The notes beneath the pieces were generated by a model. It was not told the DNA's origin. It made no database searches and saw only the letters and a list, made by a program, of their open reading frames with translations. A DNA stretch of 64,000 nucleotides from Norana najaformis (taxonomy: Eukaryota > Annelida > Clitellata > Crassiclitellata > Hormogastridae), in NCBI GenBank assembly GCA_964023275.1, contig OZ029919.1, forward strand, positions 33,073,561-33,137,560, in the 5' to 3' direction. The stretch's first letter is position 1. The number at the start of each line of letters is the position of its first letter. Of the stretch, positions 1 to 10,812 are shown one piece after another. Both the position numbers and the translations under genes were made by a program.

Positions 1-185
1 GGTAAGGTAAGGTAAGGTAAGGTAAGGTAAGGTAAGGTAAGGCAAGGTAAGGTAAGGCAAGGTAAGGTAAGGCAAGGTAAGGCAAGGTAAGGTAAGGCAA
101 GGTAATGTTAGGCAAGGTAACGTAAGGCAAGGTAAGGTAAGGCAAGGTAAGGTAAGGTAAGGTAAGGCAAGGTAAGGTAAGGTAC
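1..185. repeat. GGTAA/GGCAA pentanucleotide array
   Basis: The window opens inside a tandem array of GGTAA units with interspersed GGCAA variants. It decays after about position 180 into looser purine-rich text. The array probably continues upstream of the window. Related degenerate GGTAA text lies at 21660-22110, and its complement (CTTAC) at 2700-2910. Confidence 0.95.
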
Positions 186-1560
186 GAATAGGACAGGTTA
201 GAATTAGATGGAATAAAATAGAATGGGATTGGATGGGAACAGATGCGTCATAACGAAGATGATTCGTGTCGCCCTCCTCTTTTATGCAGGCTTGGGACTG
301 GCACCAAGCAAATAAGTGCAATGGTGCAGTTATGCAACGAACTGTCCACGTCGAGCCCTTTATGCACGGCCATTACATAGAAGTAGACCAAAGATTAGAC
401 ACCTTAGACACACAGATAAAAGACTAGAGACCTTATAGACATTGCACTTGAAAGTGGGTCCCATCAACAAGCTGAAAAGGTCAAAGACTAGAGACCTTAG
501 AGACATTGCACTTGAAAGTGCAACAACCTGGGTTATACCGTTACGATAGGTTAGGTCAGGTTAGGATGGGATAGGATGAGAGAGGAACGGATAGCATAGG
601 ATTGCAATGCACAGCATAGAATAGCATCAGATGCAAACTTAGGGCAGGACACCACGATCTGATACAATTATCTTTTTAAGGCAACCAAGATAAGATAACA
701 AAGCGTTCGTGACCTCCAATCCGCTTCACCCGCTATCTGTTTCACACGCCCCCGAAAGAAATTTGGAATTGAAGTCATGGGATCTCGCAGCCGAAGTATA
801 GACAGTAACAACAACAGACAACAGCAGTATAACAGCGGGAACAACCTCGAAGGCTGGACAACTAATTCCCAATTTCATCCAGCGAGACACAATGTCATCC
901 GATATCGTCTCAGTGCTATTAATAACCTATTGTATACGCAAGCCAAAATAATATTTACAAGAGAAATATAAACGTGTTAGTTGTGTGTACTTAAATATTT
1001 ATAAATGTATTATGTAGTAGACCTACATGTGTATACATAAATATTTATATGTGCATTATTAAGTATCAGGCCTATATACATAAAACCTGTTAAGATCGCC
1101 GTTGTGAAAGTGCCTTCGGAATGATGTTAGATGCTTAACGAAGCACTTATTCAGCGTGATGAAAGCGATAAGGCTGGAGCTCTTACGGAGACGAAAGATA
1201 CTGATTTACTGCCAGTCAGGCTCAGAGCAAACAATTCGAAGAACAAATTACAGCCGTGGGATCATAAATTCGTCGGATTACCCAGACTGCTTTTAGGTGG
1301 TACGCGGGTCCAGGCTGTCCGATAAAGTATAAATTTCGAGAAAGAAAAAGATTATTGATGACTCGTCTGAGAGGTGCTTCAGATGTGTAAATGAATGTTT
1401 AAGAAACACGAACCGTGTGTAGGCAAGCACCCTTTTTGAAAATAATAGACATGCATAGGCGGATCCGTATTTTGAAGCGGGGAGGTAAAAGTGGATCTGT
1501 AACTTATTGAGCAAAATTATTAGAACCACAGCAATTTATATTTACAGGGAATACCCAAGA
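186..1560. other. Non-coding stretch, no gene seen
   Basis: No convincing exon or RNA gene was found here. The only structure is an imperfect 64-bp tandem duplication: a segment containing GACATTGCACTTGAAAGT occurs at about 419-456 and again at 483-520. Short open frames here have no family resemblance. Confidence 0.6.
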
Positions 1561-1568
1561 CTTGCTAG

Positions 1569-1747
1569 GAATACTCAATAGCTAATTCTTCCGAGCTTCT
1601 TGTTAAAGCCATGTTAGTGTCCACTGAGACATTGCATTAGTACCGTCATCTAAGCTATTCCATTTAGTTAGGCTGATAGTAATGTCTCAGTAGACACTAA
1701 CATAGCTTTTAATAAGAAGCTAGGAAAGTTAGCCAATGAGTTTATGT
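1569..1747. repeat. Foldback (inverted-repeat) element, about 180 bp
   Basis: A left arm (about 1569-1636) and a right arm (about 1680-1747) are imperfect reverse complements around a spacer of about 45 bp. The best-matching core pairs GTTAGTGTCCACTGAGACAT on the left with ATGTCTCAGTAGACACTAAC on the right. The outer parts around GAGCTTCTT and AAGAAGCT also pair. This looks like a small MITE or foldback element. No target-site duplication was clear. Confidence 0.75.
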
Positions 1748-1894
1748 GAATTTGAATTGCATAGGTTCTAACACAGACCAAATGTCTTCTGAATCTCATG
1801 TTGTTTGTTATTTTATGTTATGCAATGCAATAAATACAATGCAGTACAACGCAAGTGAAGCTTGATAATGCTTTCCTACAGAAGTGCACGTGTT

Positions 1895-2012
1895 ATGTAT
1901 GTATATATGTATGTATATATGCATGTATGTATGCATGTATGTATGCATGTATTTATTTATTTATGTATGTATGTATATTATGTATGTGTGTATATATGTA
2001 TGTTATGTTATG
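1895..2012. repeat. (TATG)n microsatellite
   Basis: Imperfect TATG/CATG tetranucleotide array. It opens long frames of Cys, Met, Tyr and Val codons in several phases, which are artefacts of the repeat. Confidence 0.9.
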
Positions 2013-2341
2013 TTATGTCAGTCAGCCAAATTTGATAGGCATACGTCCATCACGCCCTCCAGCATCCCACCGCTGACTTGAGATCGCGCGAGCCAGAGGC
2101 TAATGTAAGCTAATGGAATACCGCTGTATGCAATGCGATACATTTGCAAATGGCAACAAGCATCGACAAATTAAGATGTCGCGCAATCTCACAGAGCTCG
2201 GTTTAGGCACAACGTTTGACTAATTAAATTTTCTGTCCTAATTATTTAATTAGATTCACCGTTGCAAAAGGCGATGACAAACTAATTTGCGAGAATAACA
2301 AGCTGCGACATCAGAACTAGTTCTACAACGCTGACGTTACA

Positions 2342-2426
2342 TGACGTCATCTTGCATGACGTCATCTTGCATGACGTCATTTTGCATAACGTCATTTTGT
2401 CATTCGTCATTTTTTTCATGACGTCA
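2342..2426. promoter_or_regulatory. Cluster of CRE octamers (TGACGTCA)
   Basis: Perfect TGACGTCA palindromes start at 2342, 2357, 2372 and 2419, and a variant TAACGTCA starts at 2387. The first four sites lie on an exact 15-bp period with spacer TCTTGCA or TTTTGCA. TGACGTCA is the consensus for CREB/ATF bZIP factors. The array may be a cis-regulatory cluster, or a tandem repeat that happens to carry the site. No promoter or exon is visible beside it. Confidence 0.6.
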
Positions 2427-2699
2427 TTTGTGTGCAATTTATTATGCGTCATTCTTTAAAGTTTGATTGGCTAAAGAATTTGCATACATAAAGGGTCGAT
2501 TAAAAGTCTTAGAAATTTATGAATTCTTGTTGACACAATGTCGGTCTTTCCGAGCTGTTTACGGCTTGCAAACATCCGCAGTGGTTATATATTGCAAACA
2601 TCCGAAGTGGTTATATATATTCACTCAAGCACACACATATATATATATACATATAAATATTACTGAGTATCTATTTTGCGACAAGTTTCATACCTTGCA

Positions 2700-2910
2700 T
2701 TGCCATATCTTACCTTACCTTACCTTACATTACATTAACTTATCTTACCTTATTTTATCTCACCTTACCTTGCATTACATTGGGTAATTTTACCTTACTT
2801 TACTTTAGCTTAACTCTCCAGTTTACCTTGCCTTATCTTACCTTATTTTAGCTCACTTACCTTACCTTACCTCACCTTACCTTATCTTAAATTGCATAAC
2901 ATTACCTTAC
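2700..2910. repeat. Degenerate CTTAC pentamer array
   Basis: Imperfect CTTAC/CTTAT units, complementary in sense to the GGTAA array at the left end of the window. Confidence 0.85.
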
Positions 2911-3037
2911 CTTATGCGCTAAGTCACGAGATCTCACTAAGTCACATGCTCCCTCTATCAAAAAACTCTCTCCTTTCCCTGATAGGCATTCGACACATCG
3001 ACGCGTGTGTTCGCGCGAGCTCTCAGAGCTACAAAGG

Positions 3038-3109
3038 CCTACCTGTACGCCTACCTGTACGCCTACCTGTACGCCTACCTGTACGCCTACCTGTACGCCT
3101 ACTTGTAAG
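3038..3109. repeat. 12-bp minisatellite, six units
   Basis: Five perfect copies of CCTACCTGTACG are followed by one variant (CCTACTTGTAAG). The neighbouring 3110-3340 region shows no gene. Confidence 0.95.
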
Positions 3110-3339
3110 CCTGGATGATTGCTTGTATCAGAGCCAGGGCAATGCTTCCTTGATTAAGTTTAGACAAACTATGTAGTTTCAAAAGTCATCCGCGTGATGT
3201 GTTCCGTAGAGACCGGAATCTTCTGCAGGTATTCGACGTGGGTAGAATACTTGACATTTTTCTGATACCTGCTGTGCAAACTGGTATCGTGGCTGTTTCA
3301 AGCAGATGTCAAAAACACACACACAGATATACGCTCTCT

Positions 3340-3342
3340 CTT

Positions 3343-3386
<44 letters not shown>

Positions 3387-3568
3387 ACACACACACACGC
3401 ACACACACAAACACGCACGCCCACGCACCCACACTCACCCACCCTAAGCATTAGATATAACTGATATTCAATAGTTGAATGTATGTATGTATGTATGCAT
3501 GTAATGTAGGTATGTATATATGTGTATGTATGTAAGTATGTAATGTAAGTATGATGTATGTATGTATG

Positions 3569-3599
<31 letters not shown>

Positions 3600-3665
3600 T
3601 ATATGTATGATGTATGTATGTATGCAATGTATATATGTATTTTTGTATGTATGTATGTATCTGCC
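3340..3665. repeat. Composite microsatellite (GTCT)n, (CA)n, (TATG)n
   Basis: A CTGT run at about 3343-3375 is followed by CT and CACA runs to about 3440. TATG-rich sequence follows at 3478-3660. The long open frames on both strands here are repeat artefacts. Confidence 0.9.
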
Positions 3666-4138
3666 ATATTTATGTAGAGCCTTTAAGAAACTCCCATAGG
3701 CGCACATAGGCACAAAATCTAGCATAACTAATAAGACTGTATCTCGGTCAATGGTTTTGGGACTATCTTCTGTGAGAAACTTTAGAAGTGTTTGCATAAT
3801 AGACGACTTAAAGATGTTGGCCTAAAAAGGAAAGGAGTCGGCCTAAGTTAGCGAATGAGTCAGCCATTTAGAGAACTCTTTGTAACCCGAGATCGAAGGT
3901 TAACGGAAAACGCCTGTTCCGCTTCTGAGCTGAAGTTCTTCTCAAACATTCGTTCTTTGAAACTGCGTCCATTCACAGATGCCTCGTCTACGATGTTGAT
4001 TTCAAACAGACAGACTGAGCTGAGGTTTAATCGATTCCCTCTCACTCGTCATTCATTGCAGCTAGCACATCCAAGGTCTGTGGCATTCAACTCGTCTGAG
4101 CCTCTTTATCTTTTGGAATCCTTTCTCACTGAAGCTGA

Positions 4139-4740
4139 TTAGAGTTTTTCCTCTAGGTATTCTAACATCCAGGCTTCTTAGATTTTTTCCTCTAGGTATT
4201 CTAACATCCAGGCTTCTTAGGTTTTTTCCTCTAGGTATTTTAACATCCAGGCTTCTTAGGCCTCGTCATTCAAGTTTCCTTCTCATTCAGTTTTCTTCAG
4301 CATCCAGGGTCCTTTATCGGATTTTTTATTCGGGCTCTTTTATCCTCCAGACTCGTGGCCTTCACCATTTAGTTTCCTTTATCATCCAGTTACCTTTATC
4401 ATCCAGTTATCTTTACCATCCAGGTATTTTTATCATCCAGTTATCTTTTTCATTTAGTTATCTTTACCATCCAGTTATTTTAGTCCTCCAGTTATCTTTA
4501 CTGTATAATATTCTGTTATCCAGTTATCTTTTCATCTAGTTATCTTTATCAGATTGGCTCATTTATCACCAAGGCTTCTTCGAATCTAAGCTCCTTAGTT
4601 TTCATCTTTTATTTTCCTTTATCATCAGATGTTTGTTCATCCACTTTCTTTATCATCCATATATCTTTATCAGATTGGCTTTTTATCATCCACTTTTCTT
4701 TATCATCCATATATCTTTATCAGATTGGCTTTTTATCGCC
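4139..4740. repeat. 39-bp triplication followed by a degenerate CATCCAGTTATCTTTAC array
   Basis: Three near-identical 39-bp units, each containing CTCTAGGTATTCTAACATCC, lie at about 4139-4177, 4178-4216 and 4217-4255. Beyond them the sequence decays into many imperfect copies of a unit of about 17 bp resembling CATCCAGTTATCTTTAC, up to about 4740. No gene was found in 3670-4140 either. Confidence 0.85.
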
Positions 4741-5033
4741 CACGCATATTCTCGTCCAAGTTCGTCTTCCGTGCATCCTAGGGAGGTCAACCAGAGGCGT
4801 CTGGGTCGAACGGGAGAGGCGTGGGATAGGGAAGTGTTTCGCTAACCGAGGGTTGTTTACGTAGCTAAGTGTCTCACTTTCAAGTTTGGGTTAAACGAAA
4901 CGATTCGAGTCTGTAGAGTCTAGACGCCTTTGTCGGCGACAGACCCGTGCATGGGTATCCAAATAGGGGTTAAAAGGATGGGAGGGTTGGAGAGATTAAA
5001 CAAAGAGCGGAAACGCAGAGAACGAAAGAGCTT

Positions 5034-5300
5034 GGTGGGTGGGTGGGTGGGTGGGTGGGTAGATGGATGTAAAGATGAATAGGTGGATGGATGGATGGTC
5101 GATGTATCGATGGATCGATGTATCGATGGATCGATGGATGGATGGATCGATGGATGAAGGGATGGATGGAGGGAGGGAGGGAGGGATGGAAGGATAAATG
5201 GACAGGTTGTTAGATGTATGGATGTATGAGTGTGTCTGTAGGTGGATGGGTGGGTGGTGGGTAAGTTTGGATAAATTGATGGTTGGGTGGATCGGTGAAT
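5034..5300 (+). repeat. (GGGT)n and (GGAT)n microsatellite
   Basis: An uninterrupted run of GGGT units at about 5036-5060 is followed by GATG/GGAT-rich text. The GGGT block meets the simple G-quadruplex pattern, with at least four G3 runs and one-base loops. The reverse strand reads as a Pro/Ser/His/Ile open frame, which is a repeat artefact. Confidence 0.9.
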
Positions 5301-5684
5301 GGATGGGTGTTATATTTGGATGGAGGGCGAGAATGTGGGTTGAGTTTAGGTGGGTAGGTGGAAATGATAGCAGCGCCTGCCCTACGCCAATATGAAACAC
5401 AGGGGACTTCAGCTGATGACCGTATGAACATTGCGTAGAAGACGTGGAGGGTCTTGTCCCAGAAAAGGAAGTTTAGGAAAAATTGCTAAAGAAGGTAGAC
5501 GGAGAGTAAGTTTTTGATGTATTTGTAGCATTTTGTCGTCGATCGAAAATCTGGGTCAAAAGGTCAAGAACGAGATTTGATTTGACTCTACGACAGGCTG
5601 TTTGTGTGACCTTACACCAGGTCCACTCCTCAGGTTTTCGAGGGTTGGCTTACATCAGTTGCTATCAATGGTGACCCATTTACG

Positions 5685-5870
5685 ATCTCTCCAATTCCAA
5701 ATACCATCCACCGTAGCCGTCTGACTGCCTGCTTGGCTTTTAGACCTTGACCTGGAACCGAACCCTTCTTGCTTATTGATTTTGTTTTGACTGAGCATCC
5801 GTAAATATGCTGTATCCCGTGACTTAGCTTTCGTTGGGCGCTGTATAAATCTCGAGTTTACGACTACGAT
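5685..5870 (+). mobile_element. tRNA-like SINE (family B), copy 1
   Basis: A head containing CCACCGTAGCCGTCTGACTG and ACCTGGAACCGAACCC is followed by a conserved body (GATTTTGTTTTGACTGAG). A 3' tail GTTGGGCGCTGTATAAATC ends in GATTAC-like units. The same order recurs at 32360-32560 and 62930-63140 on the plus strand and at 14985-15180 on the minus strand. The head resembles a degenerate pol III A-box/B-box promoter, so I call it a tRNA-derived SINE. A LINE 3' end is the alternative. Confidence 0.7.
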
Positions 5871-6329
5871 TACCGAAAAGAGGGACTATACGAACCGTAG
5901 CTTCATCCCTGAATTCATGTGATGGGTCATTGAATAGTACCCTGCTTAATTCGCATTTGCTTTTCCGTGTCGTTAGAGGTGGTTGGGTGGTGAAGATCGA
6001 GGTTTGAAGTGGTGGTGGTGGTGGTGTTGTTGTTATGGCAGTAGTGGTGGTAGTGGTTGTTATGGCAATAGTGGCGGAGTCAAGTGGTGAGAGAAGTGGT
6101 AGTGATAGTGGTAGCACTGTTTGAAGAGAGACAAGTGGTAGCGAAAGAGGGAGCTCTCGTAGATTTGATTCGATACAGCGCCGGCGATTGACGGATCCTT
6201 GACGCAGCTTTCGTGTGGGGGGACGAGAAGTGTTTGAGGTTTACATTACGTCATTCTACTTCGCATCACAGCATTACACATCACATCACATCACTACGTC
6301 ACATCACGTTTACTGCGTCATGGAACGTC

Positions 6330-6500
6330 AGAGAATTCATTCTTTCTTTCTTTCTTTCATTGATTAATTAATTAATTCATTCATTATACCTTTTTCTGTC
6401 ATTCATTCACTCATTCATTTATGCATTCATTCATTCTTTCCCTCATTTATTCATTCATTCACTAGTTCTTTCTTGCCTTCATTCATTCATTCAGAACATT
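6330..6500. repeat. (TTTC)n, (ATTC)n and (ATTA)n microsatellite
   Basis: Mixed tetranucleotide runs. They are followed at about 6500 by TATGGCGCCCCTTCAAG, which resembles the start of the repeat family at 53256 and 57375. No gene was found between 6500 and 7085. Confidence 0.8.
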
Positions 6501-7084
6501 TATATGGCGCCCCTTCAAGTAATATATCCAGATGCGCTCTAAGGAGAATAGCACAGAACACTGTTTTCGTCGAGAACAGAGAGAAGCAGATTGTTAAGCA
6601 GAAGTCTTTGATTTACAAACGACATGTTTCCTTCTAACGGTAACAACGAGGGTATGGTCTGCACTTGAAACACTCCACCCGGGAGGCTTCGCCCATAACA
6701 AAGGCAGTCAGACAATTCCTCCCTTCTCATATGGCCCTTCGTAGTAGAGGATTCCACCCAAGTCCCCCCAAACCTACCCCGTTCCTTCTCTTCTACCAAT
6801 TTGGCTTTTTTACAGATCCCCGCAAGATAACTGTAAGGATCATCGTCAGCATCTTCGCCCAAAACACGCCCCGCTTATTCCATGAATCCATGTTGAACCC
6901 AATTCACCCATGGTCATTGTACACATACGTATACACCCATATGGGGTGTATCTACACATAGATACACATACATACAAATATATACATTCACTTACGCGCT
7001 GCCGCCTACACACAGAATGTCGCGTGTAAAACTAGTTCAATCAGCAAACAGTAAGGTCTGGTATGCAAAGAATTCGTCGCTCTT

Positions 7085-7788
7085 CTGTTGACAGACAGAC
7101 GCAGGCATACAGAGAGACATGCACACATACATAAACACAGGCACACATACAAACAGACAGACACAGACAGACACACAGACACACACAGACAGCCAGACAC
7201 ACCGACAGACACACAGACAGACACACAGACAGACACACAGACAGGCACACACCGACACACACAGACAGACAGGCAGGCAGGCGATTCATACCTAGCGGAG
7301 TCACCGCATACCGATCCCGTGTTTCGCGCCGTTGGGCGTCGCACTTGTTTATCACGGCCATTGCCACCGTCGACCCCCAGTGAGTCCCACCGGCGGCCAA
7401 TCGCTTCTCGACTATAAAACCGGACGAAAGCGGGGACTGAGTTAAATAAATGTTATCAAACCGATGACAGAGAAGAGAGGCAGAAACGAAAAGAGAAAGA
7501 GAAGAACACAGATCGCCAACGGAGAATCGTAAAGCGGAAGAACACAGCTGAAAAGGCAACTGATAAATTCGATACTTAGGTATTCAACTCAGACGGGGAA
7601 GCAAGAGATAGAGTGACATAGACAGACAGACCGAGACAGAGCCAGAGAAAGACGGGTACAGATAGACAGAGACAGAGAGACACGAGAGAGAGAAAAATAT
7701 AGAAGGAAACAGAAAGATATAATAAGAGATTGGTAAATACAGAGGCCAAGATGGAGATAGACAGGACTTGTACAAAGAGTGAGAGAGG

Positions 7789-7830
<42 letters not shown>

Positions 7831-7923
7831 CAGGCAGAAAGAAGGCTGATACAAGGAGACAGAAAGATAGAATTACACAGTGGCAAATACAGAGGTAGAA
7901 AGAGACAGACAGGCCTCCGACAA

Positions 7924-7954
<31 letters not shown>

Positions 7955-8290
7955 GACAGAAACAGCGGAACGTAGAGGTCCCGAGACCAATCGACTTTAG
8001 ATCTACAAGAGTCTTTTGACCCAACCAGAAGGAATTTCAACAGCATTTCGTCAAAACTCTTCTTGCAGGAGACAGACAGAGACACACATAGACGCAGGCC
8101 TATGCACGAGGACAACGACAGAAACAACAACACAGAGGGACGAAGACCGAGGCATAAGCACAGAGATTTCCTTTGACTAATTGCTGGACCATAAGATTTG
8201 TTACTATAAACACGACTTCTCTAACGACAGACAGACAGACAGAAAGACAGACAGACACAGACACACACGGACACGGACACAGAAAGATTA
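7085..8290. repeat. (ACAG)/(ACAC)-rich low-complexity tract
   Basis: Long purine-strand runs of GACA, CAGA and CACA are broken by short unique segments at about 7290-7570 and 7970-8220. Every long open frame here is Ser/Leu/Val/Cys-rich repeat translation in several phases. No exon was identified. Confidence 0.85.
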
Positions 8291-8543
8291 GCTATTAAAT
8301 AAACACAGTAAATTTAATTAACATAATATCTATATGAGTATTTATATAGGTTACAACGTCTCCTGTCCTAACAGTGGGTCTATATATAACTGCATATGTT
8401 TGTAGTGAGTTAAATACTCCAAACAACACGACCTGTCGGGAGAGAGAGAGAGAGAGAGACACGGAGACCGACACATAGACAGATATCCAGAAAGACAACT
8501 ACGTAAGCCAGAGCTTGGCGAGTGTCATCGGATCCGCTGGTCT

Positions 8544-8550
8544 TATAAAA
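8544..8550 (+). promoter_or_regulatory. TATA box of the two-vWA gene
   Basis: TATAAAA lies in a locally unique, moderately GC-rich segment (GGTCTTATAAAAGCCGAG). It is about 300 bases before a signal-peptide ATG, so transcription would start near 8574-8580 and leave an untranslated leader of about 280 nt. The start site is inferred from normal TATA spacing and was not seen directly. Confidence 0.55.
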
Positions 8551-8855
8551 GCCGAGGCGTGTCTCTGATTTCTATACAACGCCAAGACGACTCCAGCGCG
8601 TTTTCTGCTCTCAGCCAGGAACCAACTATTTCAGAACGTTCGTCAACTGAAAGCAACTTTTTCGCTGTTCCAGAAACCCGCAAATTCGTTGCAGATTCAC
8701 TGTTTTACTCGCTCACGTGTTTGAGTCACCGTCTAGCGTTGATCAGGACTTAGGGCGATTAGATTTCCTACTGAACAAGGTCGACAAACGCGAAAGAAAC
8801 TGCTTTTTTCAATTCTGGAAATTGAAAATCGCCGTCGTCAAACCAGCCACTCAGA

Positions 8856-8915
8856 ATGAAGAGAGGAATTCGAGGAGTGGCATTCATCGCAGGATTCTGC
8901 CTATCGCTGCTTTTG
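8856..8915 (+). CDS. Exon 1 of secreted two-vWA protein (signal peptide)
   Basis: Twenty codons run from an ATG with A at -3 to a strong donor, TTTTG|GTAAGT. The translation starts MKRG and continues as a hydrophobic stretch (VAFIAGFCLSLLL), a typical signal-peptide n-region and h-region. The exon ends in phase 0. The next exon of the gene (16475-16511) starts in phase 0 and supplies the probable cleavage region. This is the first of five exons (8856-8915, 16475-16511, 23562-24134, 24723-25556, 26118-26677) giving 2064 nt, or 687 residues. Its assignment to the vWA exons 14 kb downstream rests on matching phases and a sensible signal peptide, not on transcript evidence. Confidence 0.65.
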
Positions 8916-9395
8916 GTAAGTCAATGGAACTTAATCTAATCTAACCTATTCTAATATATTCTAACATAGCTTATTCTATTGTACTGCATTCCATCCTAAC
9001 CTAACCTTTCCAATATAGGTATGTATCGGAAGAATTACTATAGCGCCATTTAATTCCTTCACCGAAGCGCTGCAAGTATCTAACAAATTCTATTTATTTC
9101 TATTCTATTATATTCTAATCCAAACTAATCCAAACTAATCTAATCTAGCATATTCTATTCTAACCTATTCTAGTCTAACCTATTCTATTCTAACATATTC
9201 TATTCTAACTTGTTCTATTTTATTCTAACCTATTCTATTTTTATCTTTTCTATTCTATCTTAAATAGTCTAATATAATCTAACATATTCTATTCTAATTT
9301 GTTCTATTTTATTCTAACCTATTCTATTTTAATCTTTTCTGTTCTATCCTAAATAGCCTAATCTAAGCTTATCTATTCTCATCTCATCTAGTGAC
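8916..9395. repeat. Start of intron 1: degenerate TTCTA/ATCTAA array
   Basis: Just after the donor the intron is filled with imperfect ATTCTA, TAACC and ATCTAA units. At about 9391 a repeat tail, GACTTCTATAGCGCCGTTATC, closes the array. Confidence 0.8.
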
Positions 9396-10005
9396 TTCTA
9401 TAGCGCCGTTATCACGATGCACAAAAAGGTAGTCATTAAAAGGTGAAGGTAAGTAGAGGTAAATGTAACACATACCTCAAAAGCGTTGTCCTGAGGTAAT
9501 TTATATAGCGCCACTTAACTAAAGACATACAAATGTATGGAACAATGGCGCTACAAGATAGAAACAGCTTTTCAGTAAAAACAAGAGACGTGTGAATGTA
9601 TTTATAGATGCGAAAGTGTGTGTTGTTCAAAGTATGTAGCCGTTGAACCAATTTCATGTTATATGCAAAAGGAATAAATTTTTAAGTTCAAAGAGGAAGA
9701 AAACGACTCGCAAACCCCGTTAGATTCCTGTTTTGATCAGAAAAGTCTCGTTGCCATAGCGTTGCCATAGCAACAAGCACCAGGAATCCTCGTCATTGAT
9801 TGTGTGCGTGCGTGCGTGCGTGCGTGTGCGTGTGTGTGGGTGGGTGGGTGGGTTTGGGTGGGTGTGTTTATATATATCCGAACACATCTCAAAGCTTTGC
9901 AACATGGCCCTCTAAGAGTACTAACAGATGCAACTTAAGTACAGCTGCCAAAGTATAGAAAATCATCATCATCACAATAATCATAATCACAGTCATCATC
10001 ATCAC

Positions 10006-10044
<39 letters not shown>

Positions 10045-10508
10045 GAAAGGTCTCGTAGGAAATTCCTCGTGACTTCGCCTACGCCCATTTTTTAGTCGCC
10101 AACCTCTGCAACTCTGGTCCACTTTCCACACACACTCGCAGAGCCACACACAGACACACACACACACACGTCCAGATAGACAGACCGACGCATACAGCCC
10201 AGCGATACGGAGAGGTCTGCAAATTACAACCTTTGGCCCACACCCGTCTCGTTAGCAGTTCCAAGAGATCTGATACATAATCACTTAGCAAACGTCGTCA
10301 TTAGCTCCAAACGGACATCAGTCAATCGTCGGTCTATAGAGCACTTCGACGGGCAACATCAATCAAAAGATGATAACAATTTTTTGTTTGGAACTTGGTT
10401 CATTGGCTTTTCGGCCCTTCAAAGACCAGCTTCAAAGAAACCGCCTTATGTGGGGGTACATGGGATCCTTAACACCAATTCCGGCCAGTATATATCAGTG
10501 TATATCCA
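9396..10508. repeat. Intron 1: (GTGC)/(GGGT) and (CAT)n microsatellites
   Basis: GTGC/GTGT and GGGT units lie at about 9800-9870. The GGGT part at about 9836-9865 is another G-quadruplex pattern. CAT/TCA repeats lie at about 9962-10042. The rest has no recognisable exon. Confidence 0.8.
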
Positions 10509-10544
10509 GTGGCCACACTGATATCAAGATATCAGTGTGGCCAC
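10509..10544. repeat. Perfect 17-bp inverted repeat with AA loop
   Basis: GTGGCCACACTGATATC, then AA, then GATATCAGTGTGGCCAC. The two arms are exact reverse complements. Transcribed in either direction this would form a very stable hairpin. It sits within intron 1 of the two-vWA gene model. Confidence 0.9.
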
Positions 10545-10649
10545 GCGCGATAACATAAAGAGTCTGATGTCAAAGTGTGGTGTATTAAAATGTATTGTGT
10601 TGCAATGTCGTATATTGTATTTGTTATTATTATTATTTCTGCATTTATT

Positions 10650-10812
10650 AGGCGCCACTATCTAATGACTTAGCATCAATCGATGGTGACGAGCAATTGT
10701 GAGTGAAGGGCTTGCTCAAGATTCCTACATAGTAACCGTCTCGGAGGAGGCTCGAACCCCTACTCTCCGCGTCACAAGCCCAGCGTTCTATCCGATATGC
10801 TACCATGCCTTT
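10650..10812 (-). mobile_element. tRNA-derived SINE (family A), minus strand
   Basis: On the minus strand the element starts TTGGTAGCATATCGGATAG (A-box-like). It has a B-box GGGTTCGAGCCTC about 40 bases on, then a body containing GGTTACTATGTAGGAAT and TTCACTCACAATTGCT. It ends near GGCGCCTAATAAATG. A second copy in the opposite orientation at 61757-61990 aligns along its whole length. Confidence 0.85.

Noticed and set aside
1..185. GGTAA array as a telomere or subtelomere
   Set aside because: The unit is not a known telomeric hexamer or TTAGG, and similar degenerate arrays occur at internal positions.
6539..6862. A 107-codon minus-strand frame with charged composition
   Set aside because: It overlaps repeat-derived sequence and shows no recognisable domain or splice context.
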